From Cytobacillus citreus (GTDB lineage Bacteria; Bacillota; Bacilli; Bacillales; Cytobacillaceae), in the NCBI RefSeq assembly GCF_018343665.1, contig NZ_JAGYPM010000006.1:62001-126000 (forward strand): a DNA stretch of 64,000 nt, written 5' to 3'. Made by a program: the position numbers and the translations under genes. The notes under the pieces are model-generated. The model worked only from the letters and a program-made list of their open reading frames with translations. It was not told the origin of the DNA and did no database searches. Positions 16,886-26,215 of this stretch are shown piece by piece. Positions within the stretch are counted from its first letter, which is position 1. The number at the start of each line of letters is the position of its first letter.

Positions 16886-18163
16886 TTAAGTACTTGACAC
16901 TGCCTCTTCCATATCAACAGATTTGGATTTTTCCTCTTTCCGATCAGGATGAACAAAGATCATAAATAGGATTGCAACTACTACCATAATTGAAGAAATC
17001 ATCAGAAATGAATACTGAAACCCTTGAGCAACATTATCACTTCCAGTGGATTGGATAATGAATCCAGTGGCCAACGAGCATAAAGCTGCTGCGACGTTCT
17101 GAAAGGCGACAATCGTTCCAGAAATAGTGGATGTGCGTTCGGGAAGCTGATTGCACATAATGATATGGGATGTTGAAACAATAAGGTAGCTAAATCCATA
17201 CGCCAATGTTATTCCGATAATAGCCCACGCCACCGATTGGGTAAAATAAAGTGAGCCAATAAGCAAGCCAGCTAGAAACATTCCAATCCCTGTTACCTTC
17301 ACCCGTCCCGCACGTATGCTTTTTGTATTTTTAAATATACGATCAGAGATAGTTGCCATGGATAGCGACACAATCAGCGATGTTCCTCCGACTGTCAATG
17401 TGGCGTACGCCATTCCCATTTCCGATACTTGAAGCACTTTTAGAAAGTATAAAGGCATCCAAATCTGCATCCAACTCGATAGACAAAAGAATCCAAATGC
17501 AACAAATAAAGTGAATATACTAGTTCGTGACAACAAAACTGGGTATAATTCCGACCAAGTTACTTTCTTTTTTGGAACAAAGTCGGACTTAACTGCTAGT
17601 TCTGCTAGTTCTGGACTTTTTTTAGGAACTACAGTAACCCACACTACCAACAGAACAAAACTGAATAATCCCAAAATTGCAAACGTATGTCTCCAACCTA
17701 CCATTTGGAGTAGGAGTACAATCAAAGGAGCAACCGCATAAGCTCCAACCGTTGAACCTGCGGTAAAAATGGTGGTAACCCGTGCCCGCATGGCTGGGGG
17801 GAAATAAGCAAACAAAAGTCTAAGAGATGCCGGAGCATACCCACCTTCAGCTAAGCCAAGAAAAATACGATACAGAAGAAATGATGCAAAACCTCCGATT
17901 ATATAGCCACTAAACTGGAGAAGTGTCCATGCTAAAAGCATGAAGGCTATCATTTTCTTGGGAGAGATTTTATCGGTAAGAGCCCCTACGAAAACCGCAG
18001 CTACGGGAAAGATCCAGAAAAAACTACTTCCAATAACCCCCCATTGTGCATAATTCAAACCCAAATCTCCCATTAAAAGTTCAGGAGCAAGCCCAACAAC
18101 ACTCTTGTCAGCAAAGTTAATTAAGAATCCTAAAAAGAGGATAACTAGAACAAACCAATGCAT
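16886..18163 (-). CDS. MFS transporter, anion:cation symporter (ACS) type
   Basis: A 425-residue protein with about 12 helices in two halves. The first-half loop GALTDKISPKKMIAF is the MFS A-type motif. The N-terminus (FINFADKSVVGLAPELL) and the motif LAEGGYAPASLRL resemble ACS-family carboxylate and sugar-acid carriers. It sits between the SDR and aldehyde dehydrogenase genes of the catabolic set and probably takes up the substrate or an acidic intermediate. The specific cargo is not deducible. Confidence 0.85.
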   Translation of the reverse strand: MHWFVLVILFLGFLINFADKSVVGLAPELLMGDLGLNYAQWGVIGSSFFWIFPVAAVFVGALTDKISPKKMIAFMLLAWTLLQFSGYIIGGFASFLLYRIFLGLAEGGYAPASLRLLFAYFPPAMRARVTTIFTAGSTVGAYAVAPLIVLLLQMVGWRHTFAILGLFSFVLLVVWVTVVPKKSPELAELAVKSDFVPKKKVTWSELYPVLLSRTSIFTLFVAFGFFCLSSWMQIWMPLYFLKVLQVSEMGMAYATLTVGGTSLIVSLSMATISDRIFKNTKSIRAGRVKVTGIGMFLAGLLIGSLYFTQSVAWAIIGITLAYGFSYLIVSTSHIIMCNQLPERTSTISGTIVAFQNVAAALCSLATGFIIQSTGSDNVAQGFQYSFLMISSIMVVVAILFMIFVHPDRKEEKSKSVDMEEAVSST

Positions 18164-18422
18164 TATAATTCCCTCCCTAATCGATGAATATAAACATTAC
18201 ATCATTCCTTGACTTCGTTTTTAATTTGATGCAATACAAGGGAGACCCTTTCCAAACAATTTTGCTTTCATTTGATCTTCCAGAAAAATAAAGGAAAGGA
18301 GGCATATGCGAAACTTGTTCACATACGCCATACCAGCAAAAAACAAATATCATTTAAAAAACTAACTGCCATCGGTTTTCCAATCTCAGTAAAACAAAAT
18401 TTTATCTGAATCTAATAATCTA

Positions 18423-19841
18423 CTAAATCTGTACGGAAATCATTTTTGTTTCTAAATAGTCATCTAAGCCATACTTTCCGCCTTCGCGGCCTATCCCGCT
18501 CTCTTTTACGCCGCCAAATGGCGCTTGGACTGCAAAGGGAATAGCATCATTCACTCCGACCATGCCATAGTCCAGTTGTTCAGAAACGCGGTACATACGG
18601 GAAAGATCTTTCGTATAGAAATAAGAAGCAAGTCCATATTCAATGTCATTCGCTCTTTCAACCACTTCTTCCTCGCTGCGGAACTTTAGGAGTGGAATAA
18701 CGGGTCCAAACGTTTCTTCCCTAGTAATCAGCATATTATCGGTAACTTCCGACAAAACAGTCGGGGCATAAAAATATCCACTGGAGTAGCTGCCACCCAA
18801 CAGCCTTTTACCGCCATTAAGGACACAAGCTCCGAGGCGAACAGCATCATCAACCTGCTCTTGTACCTTTTCGATGGCTTCTTCATATACCAGTGGTCCC
18901 ATTTCATTTTGTTCATCCAGTCCATTGCCAACTCTGATGTTTTGCACTTTTTCTTTTAACTTCTCAGCAAATTCCAAATAAATTCCTTCCTGCACATAAA
19001 TTCGATTCGGGCAAACGCATTGCTGACCATTTGAACCAAATTTACTTCTTATTAAGCCTTCAACAGCTAAGTCAATGTCCGCATCATCAAAAACGATAAA
19101 AGGAGCGTGGCCTCCTAATTCCATTGACACACGCTTGACGGTTTGTGCAGACTGGGCAATGAGAACTTTCCCCACTTCTGTTGAACCAGTAAAGGAAATT
19201 TTCTTTACGATTTTGCTATTCATAAGCGTGTTGGCAATAGGGCCAGATTGCCCAATGACGAGATTAGCCACTCCTTTCGGCAAAGCAATTTCATCAAAGA
19301 TTTTAAATAACGCAACTGAAGACAACGGAGCTTCTTTCGAGGGTTTCAGGATTACTGTACATCCGGTAGCTAGGGCTGGCCCTAACTTTCTGGCTGCCAT
19401 AGACAGCGGAAAATTCCAGGGAGTAATGGCCCCTACAACACCGACAGGTTGAAGAATTACCTGAAGTCGTTTGTTGGCCGCAGACGAGGGAATGATGTCT
19501 CCATAAATTCTGCGCGCCTCTTCGGCATACCATTGAAAGAATGCCATGGTCGAGGCTACTTCTTGCCGGGCGTGATGAATTGTCTTTCCCATTTCTTTTG
19601 TAATGATTTGAGCCATTTCTTCCTTCTTTTCCCGAAGTTTCTCGACAATCCGCCATAAATAGGAACTGCGCTGTTCTGCTGTTAAAGCAGCCCATTGGGG
19701 AAACGCATTCTCTGCGGCCTGAATCGCCCAATCCGTCTCTTCTTTACCGACAAAATAAACGGCATCCACCTTTTCCCCTGTAGCCGGGTTATTCACTTCA
19801 AATACCTGATTCGTTTTCACCCATTCTCCATTGATATACAT
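18423..19841 (-). CDS. Aldehyde/semialdehyde dehydrogenase, GabD-like
   Basis: A 472-residue NAD(P)-dependent dehydrogenase. Motifs are GAITPWNFPLSMAARK (cofactor site), SFTGSTEVGKVL, the catalytic glutamate in VSMELGGHAP and the catalytic cysteine in SNGQQCVCPNR. The Cys-x-Cys pair is typical of succinate-semialdehyde dehydrogenases. A 260-bp gap to the transporter gene and a 98-bp gap to the monooxygenase leave the operon structure open. In this pathway it would oxidise an omega-oxo acid to a dicarboxylic acid (context). Confidence 0.9.
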   Translation of the reverse strand: MYINGEWVKTNQVFEVNNPATGEKVDAVYFVGKEETDWAIQAAENAFPQWAALTAEQRSSYLWRIVEKLREKKEEMAQIITKEMGKTIHHARQEVASTMAFFQWYAEEARRIYGDIIPSSAANKRLQVILQPVGVVGAITPWNFPLSMAARKLGPALATGCTVILKPSKEAPLSSVALFKIFDEIALPKGVANLVIGQSGPIANTLMNSKIVKKISFTGSTEVGKVLIAQSAQTVKRVSMELGGHAPFIVFDDADIDLAVEGLIRSKFGSNGQQCVCPNRIYVQEGIYLEFAEKLKEKVQNIRVGNGLDEQNEMGPLVYEEAIEKVQEQVDDAVRLGACVLNGGKRLLGGSYSSGYFYAPTVLSEVTDNMLITREETFGPVIPLLKFRSEEEVVERANDIEYGLASYFYTKDLSRMYRVSEQLDYGMVGVNDAIPFAVQAPFGGVKESGIGREGGKYGLDDYLETKMISVQI

Positions 19842-19938
19842 TATCTACACTCCCTTACGATCTTGTATCTACTGGAAAAGCCAAACTAGGAATGTCGACC
19901 TTTCCAGATTTAATGAAGCTAATCTGGATGCTTATGTG

Positions 19939-21579
19939 TCAGGAAACCGTCTCTTTCGAGGACGTGTGTATGAGAGAAAATCCCTCGTACCCTTTAGCCG
20001 CGACTTTGTCGCATATCTTACGGTATTCGCCAACACCCCCTACATAAATAAGGAATCCGCGTGGTTTATCTTTAATATTCGCACCTGTGTACCAAGAGTC
20101 AACTTTAGTAAGAAGCGTGGAGTCGGCTAACTCTTTGCAATGCTTACTCCAAGCCTCCTCTGCCTCCGCCTTTGCCTCAATCGTCTCCACCTCATGCTCG
20201 CGAAGATACTCAATACAATCGCCAATCCATTCAACGTGCTGCTCAATAGATACAGGCACATTGGACAATACGGATGGACTCTCTGGGCCGGTAATCATAA
20301 ACATGTTCGGGAAACCGGCATTTGCGATACCGAGGTAGGTCCTTGTTTGTGTTCCGTTAGCCCATTTCTCCTTTAGTGACACCCCATCTTTACCACGGAT
20401 ATCAATCTTAAATAATGGTCCAGTCATCGCATCATAACCAGTAGCAAAAACAATGACATCCAGCTCATACTCCGTTTCAGAGGTTCTTAGCCCATTCGGT
20501 GTTATCTCCAGAATTGGTGCTGACTTTACATCTGCCAAAGTGACATTCTCACGGTTAAATGTCTCGTAATAATTTGTATCCAGAACTGGACGTTTTGCGG
20601 AATAATAGTAGCTTGGCTTCAGCTTCTCAGCTACCTTTGGATCTTTTACAATTTCATCTATCTTGGAACGGATAAATTCACTCGCAGTTTCGTTGGCTTC
20701 TCCGTTTACCAGCAAGTCATTATATGTTTGGCTAAATCCCAAACCTCCTCTTTCCCAAACCTTTTCGTATGCTAGATGGCGTTCCTCCGGTGTATCTTCA
20801 AGCGCAGACCGATCATTGACCACCGTATGAAGATATCCCATTTTAGACCACCGTATTTGTTCCTTAATCTCATTGTAATTTGCTTTCGTTTGAAGGATAA
20901 AATCCGGGTCATATCGATAGTTTTTCGCTGGAGTACTGAACGCTGGGGTCCGCTGAAAAACAGTTAGGTGTTTTGCTTCTTGGGCAATGACTGGGATAGC
21001 CTGGATACCGCTTGATCCCGTACCGATTACACCGACACGCTTCCCGCTAAAGTCTACTTTTTCATGGGGCCAATGTCCGGTATGATACGCCTCACCCTCA
21101 AAACGATCTAAGCCCTTAAAGTTGGGGATGTTGGAGGCAGATAGGCATCCTACTCCCGTGATAAAGTACTTAGCAGTCAAGGTCACGCCATCCTCTGTTA
21201 GGATCTTCCATCTGTTATTTACTTCGTCGTAATGAGCAGATGTAATGCGTGTATTGAATTGGATGTCACGGCGTAAGTCTAACTTATCTGCCACAAAGTT
21301 AAGATAACTTAATATTTCTGCCTGTTCTGGAAATCTAGAGTTCCATGTCCATTCCTGAATCAGCTCATCAGAGAAAGTATAATTATAAATGATACTCTCT
21401 GAGTCGCATCGCGCTCCAGGATAACGGTTCGCATACCAAACACCTCCTACATCAGCCGCGGCCTCAAAAGCACGGGTGGAAAATCCAGCTTCCCGTAAGC
21501 GAAATAGCATGTACAATCCCGAAAAACCAGCCCCGACAACGACAGCATCTAAATTCATGTTTTCACTATTTTTTGTCAC
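19939..21579 (-). CDS. Baeyer-Villiger flavin monooxygenase
   Basis: A 546-residue class B flavoprotein monooxygenase that inserts oxygen next to a carbonyl, turning ketones into esters or lactones with NADPH and O2. It has the FAD Rossmann motif (VVGAGFSGLYM, residues 15-25), the NADPH motif (GVIGTGSSGIQAI) and, immediately before that, the diagnostic fingerprint FEGEAYHTGHWP (F-x-G-x3-H-x3-W). The length matches cyclohexanone/phenylacetone monooxygenases. The stop overlaps the esterase gene by 4 nt: the ester product would go directly to the coupled hydrolase. Confidence 0.92.
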   Translation of the reverse strand: MTKNSENMNLDAVVVGAGFSGLYMLFRLREAGFSTRAFEAAADVGGVWYANRYPGARCDSESIIYNYTFSDELIQEWTWNSRFPEQAEILSYLNFVADKLDLRRDIQFNTRITSAHYDEVNNRWKILTEDGVTLTAKYFITGVGCLSASNIPNFKGLDRFEGEAYHTGHWPHEKVDFSGKRVGVIGTGSSGIQAIPVIAQEAKHLTVFQRTPAFSTPAKNYRYDPDFILQTKANYNEIKEQIRWSKMGYLHTVVNDRSALEDTPEERHLAYEKVWERGGLGFSQTYNDLLVNGEANETASEFIRSKIDEIVKDPKVAEKLKPSYYYSAKRPVLDTNYYETFNRENVTLADVKSAPILEITPNGLRTSETEYELDVIVFATGYDAMTGPLFKIDIRGKDGVSLKEKWANGTQTRTYLGIANAGFPNMFMITGPESPSVLSNVPVSIEQHVEWIGDCIEYLREHEVETIEAKAEAEEAWSKHCKELADSTLLTKVDSWYTGANIKDKPRGFLIYVGGVGEYRKICDKVAAKGYEGFSLIHTSSKETVS

Positions 21580-22541
21580 TTTTTTATCCCTCCCTTTAAA
21601 TCACCATTTGGATAAACCGTATGGTAAAAAGCCGAATGCAAATAGCGTGCTACTTGGTCAATAGCCATCTTGCCTTTATCCATAATCCCCGCCATCCAGA
21701 AGAATCCGTGAATCATTCCTTCATAGCAGATGTATTCTACCTGCACACCCGCTTGACGCAGCCGATCGGCATAGGCCAATCCCTCGTCACAAAGCGGATC
21801 ATACTCTGCCGTAATGACGAATGCTGGGGGAAGTTGGCTTAGATCTTTAGCCTGCAGCGGTGCCGCGTAGAAGTTAAACTTGTCTTCTTCTTCATTTAGA
21901 TATTGACTAGTAAACCATTCCATACTATCGCGGGTAAGGAAATATCCTTCCCCATTCGTCTCGTATGATGACGTACTAAAAGATAAATCCGTTACCGGAT
22001 AGATTAAAACTTGTGCTATGAAAGTGGGGCCGTCCTGATTTTTGGCCATTAGGGAGACAGTAGCAGCTAGGTTTCCACCGGCACTATCCCCACCGATGGC
22101 GATCCTCGTCGGATCTCCATTCCACTCTCTCGCATGGGCTGCTACCCATGTTGCTGCTGCATAACAATCTTCGAGAGGAGTAGGGAACTTATATTCGGGA
22201 GACAAACGATAATCTACGGACACCACAATACACTCTGCCTGATTGGTCAGACTGCGGCAAGGTGAGTCTGCCGTATCAAGATCTCCAAAAACCCAGCCTC
22301 CGCCATGAAGGTAGATAAAAATCGGAAATAGACCTTCCCCTTCCGGTGTATACACCCTCACCTTGATTTCGCCATTTTTCACGGGAATAAAGAACTCCTC
22401 TACCTTTGCCACTGGCTCCCCTGGACCTGCTAGCTTTCTCAGTTCCGCCGCCCTAACCCTGTTTTGCTCAGGTGTCATAGTGGAGGTTGGTTCCCTTTCC
22501 CCTAATAGATTTAGGAAGGTTTTCGCTTGAGGATCTAACAT
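21576..22541 (-). CDS. Alpha/beta hydrolase, HSL-type esterase
   Basis: A hormone-sensitive-lipase-family esterase. The oxyanion-hole motif YLHGGGWVFGD, nucleophile GDSAGGN, acid YDPLCDEG and histidine MIHGFFW are all present. The frame is open to 22598 inside the alcohol dehydrogenase gene. The ATG at 22541 (MLDPQAKTF) gives the usual N-terminus, with GGAGG some distance upstream, so I prefer it; the upstream start is possible. It overlaps the monooxygenase by 4 nt and probably hydrolyses the lactone/ester that the monooxygenase makes. Confidence 0.88.
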   Translation of the reverse strand: MLDPQAKTFLNLLGEREPTSTMTPEQNRVRAAELRKLAGPGEPVAKVEEFFIPVKNGEIKVRVYTPEGEGLFPIFIYLHGGGWVFGDLDTADSPCRSLTNQAECIVVSVDYRLSPEYKFPTPLEDCYAAATWVAAHAREWNGDPTRIAIGGDSAGGNLAATVSLMAKNQDGPTFIAQVLIYPVTDLSFSTSSYETNGEGYFLTRDSMEWFTSQYLNEEEDKFNFYAAPLQAKDLSQLPPAFVITAEYDPLCDEGLAYADRLRQAGVQVEYICYEGMIHGFFWMAGIMDKGKMAIDQVARYLHSAFYHTVYPNGDLKGGIKK

Positions 22542-22569
22542 GGTTGGATTGATTCCTCCTTGAACGTTG

Positions 22570-23793
22570 TTATAGGTTAGCCTTTTTGCCAGAAGCAAGT
22601 CCGGAAATTTCGTCCGTCACTTTGGTGATCACATCAGCTGGGATAAGGAACCGAGCGGAGGCTGGATCACCTTGCACTTCAGCCACAATGCTTTGAAGTA
22701 AATCCGAATCGAGTTTAAATTCAGCAAAGGTTTCAGGCAGCCCGATTTGTTGCCGCAGTTCGCGAATGAATCCGATAACCTCCCCCAAGCATTCCTGAGG
22801 ATCAGAAGACGGATCTACAATTCCCAATGCATCGGCAAACCGCTTAATCTTCGGTAAATATAAGGAAGGCAGGGCAGCCATCATGTTCGGCAAGAGTACT
22901 GAATTGGCCAGGCCATGCGGAATTCTAAACTTTGCCCCAAATACATGGGCCATGTTATGCACCGGAACTCCATTGTTCCCAAAGCCAAATGCCGTTATTG
23001 CCATCGCACTTGCCATCAGCATGTTGGCCCTGGCTTCAAGATTAGATCCCTCTTTGACTGCGATCGGCAGATTCTCTACAATCAACTGGGCAGAATACAG
23101 AGCATAAGAATCCGTGAACGGAGTAGCTGTTGTTGAGAAATAACCTTCTATCGCATGCGTCAAAGCATCAAATCCCGTAAAGGCTGTTATTCTTGGCGGC
23201 AATCCAACCGTCAACTCGGGATCCAATATAGCCATGTCGGCATTGAGAAACGGGGTCCTCAGCACTACTTTCAAGCAGAGTTTTTCATTATATATGACAG
23301 CCATTGGCGATACTTCCGCACCCGTTCCCGCGGTGGTAGGAATCGCCACATGCGGGATGCCCATCGGTTGGGCTACCGGTGGAAATTCTCTAATGCTGAT
23401 ATGGAGAGCTTCCTCCGTATCAGCATACCCTTTATGGAGCATCCACTTGATGCCCTTTACAGCATCGAGTACGCTTCCACCTCCAAGAGCAATCAAAGAG
23501 TCTGCCTGATGCTCTTTAAAAAACCTGACAGCCTTGGTGACATTTTCCGCTTTGGCATCCTGTTCGATCTCGTCAAAGACACCAACAAGCTCTACGTTCT
23601 CCTGTATTCCTTTAAACAGATCAATAATTTGGGCAGCAACGCCAGCCTGGATTAATCCCTTATCCGTAAACAGGATGGCCCGCTTTCCGCCTAACCCCTG
23701 AATCATTTGCGGAAGTAAACTTCTTGACACCACTCCGCTAGATATGGATGTTCTTAAATGAAATTCAGAAAAAGTACTAATCATTTCCATCAC
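22570..23793 (-). CDS. Iron-containing (group III) alcohol dehydrogenase
   Basis: A 407-residue NAD-dependent dehydrogenase. It has the nucleotide motif ALGGGSVLDAVKGI (about 100-113), TTAGTGAEV-P, HAIEGYFST (about 207) and the metal motif HNMAHVFGAKFRIPHG (about 273). Family members oxidise or reduce primary alcohols, lactaldehyde or hydroxyacids. It heads the minus-strand set. In a ring-opening pathway it would oxidise the omega-hydroxy acid released by the esterase to the semialdehyde. The start (MMEMIS) lacks a strong ribosome binding site. Confidence 0.88.
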   Translation of the reverse strand: MMEMISTFSEFHLRTSISSGVVSRSLLPQMIQGLGGKRAILFTDKGLIQAGVAAQIIDLFKGIQENVELVGVFDEIEQDAKAENVTKAVRFFKEHQADSLIALGGGSVLDAVKGIKWMLHKGYADTEEALHISIREFPPVAQPMGIPHVAIPTTAGTGAEVSPMAVIYNEKLCLKVVLRTPFLNADMAILDPELTVGLPPRITAFTGFDALTHAIEGYFSTTATPFTDSYALYSAQLIVENLPIAVKEGSNLEARANMLMASAMAITAFGFGNNGVPVHNMAHVFGAKFRIPHGLANSVLLPNMMAALPSLYLPKIKRFADALGIVDPSSDPQECLGEVIGFIRELRQQIGLPETFAEFKLDSDLLQSIVAEVQGDPASARFLIPADVITKVTDEISGLASGKKANL

Positions 23794-23871
23794 TCGCTTT
23801 CTGAAAATAAGAATTCATTCAAATAGAAAATGTTTTATCATCTCTTAAACTTACATGGGTATTTTCACAGC

Positions 23872-23887
23872 TTGTAAGTGCTTACAA
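23872..23887. promoter_or_regulatory. Perfect inverted repeat in the divergent promoter region
   Basis: TTGTAAG-tg-CTTACAA lies 80 bp upstream of the alcohol dehydrogenase start, between it and the LuxR-type regulator gene. A candidate binding site for that regulator. Confidence 0.45.
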
Positions 23888-23918
23888 TTTTAATAATAAT
23901 CAGACTTTTTAAAATAAT

Positions 23919-23942
23919 ATACCCCCTAAAAATAGGGGGTAT
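23919..23942. promoter_or_regulatory. ATACCCCCTA-aaaa-TAGGGGGTAT dyad
   Basis: A perfect 10-bp inverted repeat with a 4-nt centre in the same divergent region. There is no T run on either side, so it looks more like an operator than a terminator. GC-rich arms in AT-rich surroundings make it stand out. Confidence 0.5.
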
Positions 23943-24142
23943 GTCTCTAAGAATCTTTTCTTCTACTTCTCAATTATTTATAGATGATCTATCCTTTACC
24001 TTATTTTCATCAATAGAACGGAACAAAAAGGGTAAAATTACACCACGATAAAATTTAAATAACATTGTTATAGGATTTATAATTAAATGTTTTTTTGTAT
24101 AATAAGAATATTTAGACTATAAATCAAAAAGGGGATCAATCC

Positions 24143-24826
24143 ATGCTTATTTCAGCTATAAAAGAGCAAATTCACTCCATTAAGTCAGTTCGTTCCCATG
24201 ATGAAAAGCAAATCCTCGCCGTTCGAGGATTTATGGATCTTTTCCATTTTTCTCGTGTGGGGCTCTATTTCTATTCGACTTTAAGCAAAATCGGTGAAGG
24301 CATTTTAAGAATCGATAAACAAGGGATATCTTCCTTAAGAGAATGGAGAGAAGATGTTCGAAACATGCCGCCCATCTATTCGGCCATTCAAGAGAGAAAG
24401 CCGAAACATGTGGATTCCCTAATGATTCAGCAATTACCGGAAAAATACACCAAGGGAATGAAAACTGAAATTCTAGTAGTTCCCCTTAGCCATGGATCAC
24501 ACGTAGTTGGCTATGCTTGTATGGGGAGTACTGATTCCTTTACCGTTAGGGATAGCCTTCTTCACTCTTTGGATGTATATGGGCAACATTTAGGACAAAT
24601 ATTTGGAGAAGATGACTACTCTTTAGACCCTAAAAGACTTAGCAGGCGGGAAATTGAAGTATTGCAGAAAATGTCTTGGGGTAATAGCACGAAGGAAATG
24701 GCTGTATCCCTTGGGATTAGCGAATTTACCGTCCAGGATTATGTCCGATCCGCCATTCGAAAACTGGAAGTACTCAATCGAGTGCAAGGAGTGGCCGAAG
24801 CTTTGCGAAGAGGGATTATCCAATAA
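24143..24826 (+). CDS. LuxR-type HTH transcriptional regulator
   Basis: A 227-residue regulator. The C-terminal 65 residues are a clear GerE/LuxR helix-turn-helix (LSRREIEVLQKMSWGNSTKE, then MAVSLGISEFTVQDYVRSAI). The N-terminal 150 residues look like a GAF-type sensor fold (IEILVVPLSHGSHVVGYACM), with no receiver aspartate. It is divergent from the six-gene catabolic set and is its likely activator. The effector could be the ketone or alcohol substrate (inference). Confidence 0.85.
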   Translation: MLISAIKEQIHSIKSVRSHDEKQILAVRGFMDLFHFSRVGLYFYSTLSKIGEGILRIDKQGISSLREWREDVRNMPPIYSAIQERKPKHVDSLMIQQLPEKYTKGMKTEILVVPLSHGSHVVGYACMGSTDSFTVRDSLLHSLDVYGQHLGQIFGEDDYSLDPKRLSRREIEVLQKMSWGNSTKEMAVSLGISEFTVQDYVRSAIRKLEVLNRVQGVAEALRRGIIQ

Positions 24827-24829
24827 TAA

Positions 24830-24856
24830 AACCCCTATAGACAATCATTCCTAAAG
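24830..24856 (+). terminator. Hairpin after the LuxR gene
   Basis: ACCCCTATAG...CTAAAGGGGT; it resembles the CCCCTTT/AAAGGGG hairpins of the tnsA-stub repeats. The T run is weak. Confidence 0.5.
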
Positions 24857-24859
24857 GGG

Positions 24860-24976
24860 TCAGAGTTCAATATCACTTAAAGTCCCTTGTGAAATTTCCA
24901 CTACTTTTGCAAACTCAACTTGTGTATAAAAATTTTCTTTTCGTATTATTTTTATATGTTCGCCAATTGAGTCCAT
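24860..24976 (-). pseudogene. XRE-family HTH fragment (38 codons)
   Basis: Reads MDSIGEHIKIIRKENFYTQV, then EFAKVVEISQGTLSDIEL and stops. This is the Cro/C1-type helix-turn-helix up to the third helix; normal members continue ERGK-NPS. The break falls exactly at the CTAAAGGGGT hairpin, suggesting a recombination junction. Confidence 0.6.
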
Positions 24977-25454
24977 CACCTTATTCCTTAAGGATTTTTT
25001 ATACATGTTTGAAAATTACCAACTTTATTTTTTCACAAATGTTCAGTAACAATATGGTTAGTAACCCAAAAATCCAATTGTCTAACCTACAGGGTTGGTA
25101 CAAGATCGTGCATTGGAGCGAGTTCAACCGTGGGGCTATTTTGCGGCTCTAGAAGTTCCTGACTTATTTAGTAATATCCGAACTTTCTTCCGACAATTCC
25201 GTTAAAATTCGTTCTGAGCTAGGGCTTATGAGATAATTTTCGAAAGACTTATTCGAGACTAGTTTTATCATTTAAGAATTTTTGCTTTTTCTCACAAGAT
25301 GATTTAAAGGATTTTGAAGAAATATTGGATTATTATTCTAATGATTTTAAATGCAGTTTTTCCTAAATAATTTTTTCCTCCTATATATGATATTTTAGGA
25401 CTCATGAATCACTTTTCGTATTAGTTCAGCCCACTAAATATTTACTTATAGAAA
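24977..25454. other. Gene-poor stretch with a possible coding remnant
   Basis: Nothing here is a convincing gene. A start-less frame at 25098-25205 (+) reads VQDRALERVQPWGYFAALEV, then PDLFSNIRTFFRQFR and a stop; it looks protein-like but I do not recognise it. Confidence 0.4.
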
Positions 25455-25501
25455 AACTGCACCTCCAATTGTTAGTTGTGTCTAACAATTGGGGTGCAGT
25501 T
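25455..25501. terminator. Strong bidirectional hairpin
   Basis: AACTGCACC-CCAATTGTTAG pairs with CTAACAATTGG-GGTGCAGTT, a stem of about 20 bp. It ends the acetyltransferase gene, whose stop is 16 bp away. Confidence 0.8.
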
Positions 25502-25516
25502 CATAATGAGCCTTAT

Positions 25517-25981
25517 TTATTTCATTTGTAATGGATTAAAAGAAAACTGAAATGTTTCTGACTGTTCACCACCGATTTTTTTGTAGAATTTAATAGCATG
25601 TTGATCAACTCCATCAGCTTGAACAAATAAATCTTGAATTCCTTTCGACTTACAAAAATCTATTATTTCATGAACTAACCTACTTCCAATTCCATTACGC
25701 TGATACTCTTTACCGACCGCCAAGTCGTATATATACATCGAAGATCCCTCTTGATCATACATCTCTAATTCGTATGCAGTTAATCCTCCTACAATCTTGT
25801 TATCGATACAGGCTACAAAACATACAAACTTAGGATTAATCAAAAGATTCCTGATATTTTTCGAGTTTACAAAATTCAAATTTGGTGATTCAAATTCCTT
25901 ATTAAACAAAAGCACCAACTGAGAAAACTTAGAATCATCCCCACTTTGCAATTTCTTATATTCAACAACATTATTTTTCAT
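25517..25981 (-). CDS. GNAT acetyltransferase, AAC(3)-I-like
   Basis: A 154-residue N-acetyltransferase using acetyl-CoA. The region IVGGLTAYELEMYDQEG, then SSMYIYDLAVGKEYQRNGIG and FVQADGVDQHAIKFYKKIGG follows the layout of AAC(3)-I aminoglycoside acetyltransferases (GGLAAYELP, EIYIYDLAV, VQADYGDDPA). The Q-R-N-G-I-G loop is the acetyl-CoA site. The likeness suggests aminoglycoside modification but does not prove it. GAGGAG precedes the ATG. A tnsA-like stub ends 25 bp upstream, so it may be Tn7-like cargo. Confidence 0.75.
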   Translation of the reverse strand: MKNNVVEYKKLQSGDDSKFSQLVLLFNKEFESPNLNFVNSKNIRNLLINPKFVCFVACIDNKIVGGLTAYELEMYDQEGSSMYIYDLAVGKEYQRNGIGSRLVHEIIDFCKSKGIQDLFVQADGVDQHAIKFYKKIGGEQSETFQFSFNPLQMK

Positions 25982-26006
25982 CTTGATTCTCCTCGTCAGA
26001 AGTTTT

Positions 26007-26135
26007 TTACGATAAAGATTCCGATAATATCTTGCCCTTTAGTATGTGGTATTTCCTAAATCTGTACTCTTCACCAACGTCCGAACCTTTACCTTGTTTA
26101 ATCCATTTTTCAATATCAGATGTCCTTTTTACCAT
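26007..26135 (-). pseudogene. TnsA-like N-terminal stub (copy 2)
   Basis: A 42-residue frame beginning MVKRTSDIEKWIKQGKGSDV-GEEYRF. The RTS-IEKWIK-G-G pattern followed by EY matches the first 30 residues of Bacillus-type TnsA (Tn7-like transposase endonuclease subunit) as I remember it; the rest diverges and stops. Immediately to the right lies the CCCCTTT hairpin and ACTTT-rich end. Confidence 0.5.
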
Positions 26136-26139
26136 AAAA

Positions 26140-26215
26140 AAAACACCCCTTTAGATAATAATAGCTAAAGGGGTAAAGCTTCGCATCTTTTTTGTAAACG
26201 TTGCGACTTTATTTC
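26140..26215. repeat. CCCCTTT/AAAGGGG hairpin plus Tn7-like end sites (copy 2)
   Basis: ACACCCCTTTAG...CTAAAGGGGT hairpin followed by GCATCTTTTTTGTAAACG and GCGACTTTATTTCATTT. Same order as copies near 9548 and 43058. The CGACTTTATT word matches the inverted family 2 end at 15936. Confidence 0.5.

Noticed and set aside
25081..25160. Possible tRNA gene
   Set aside because: No cloverleaf could be folded and it overlaps a coding-like frame.
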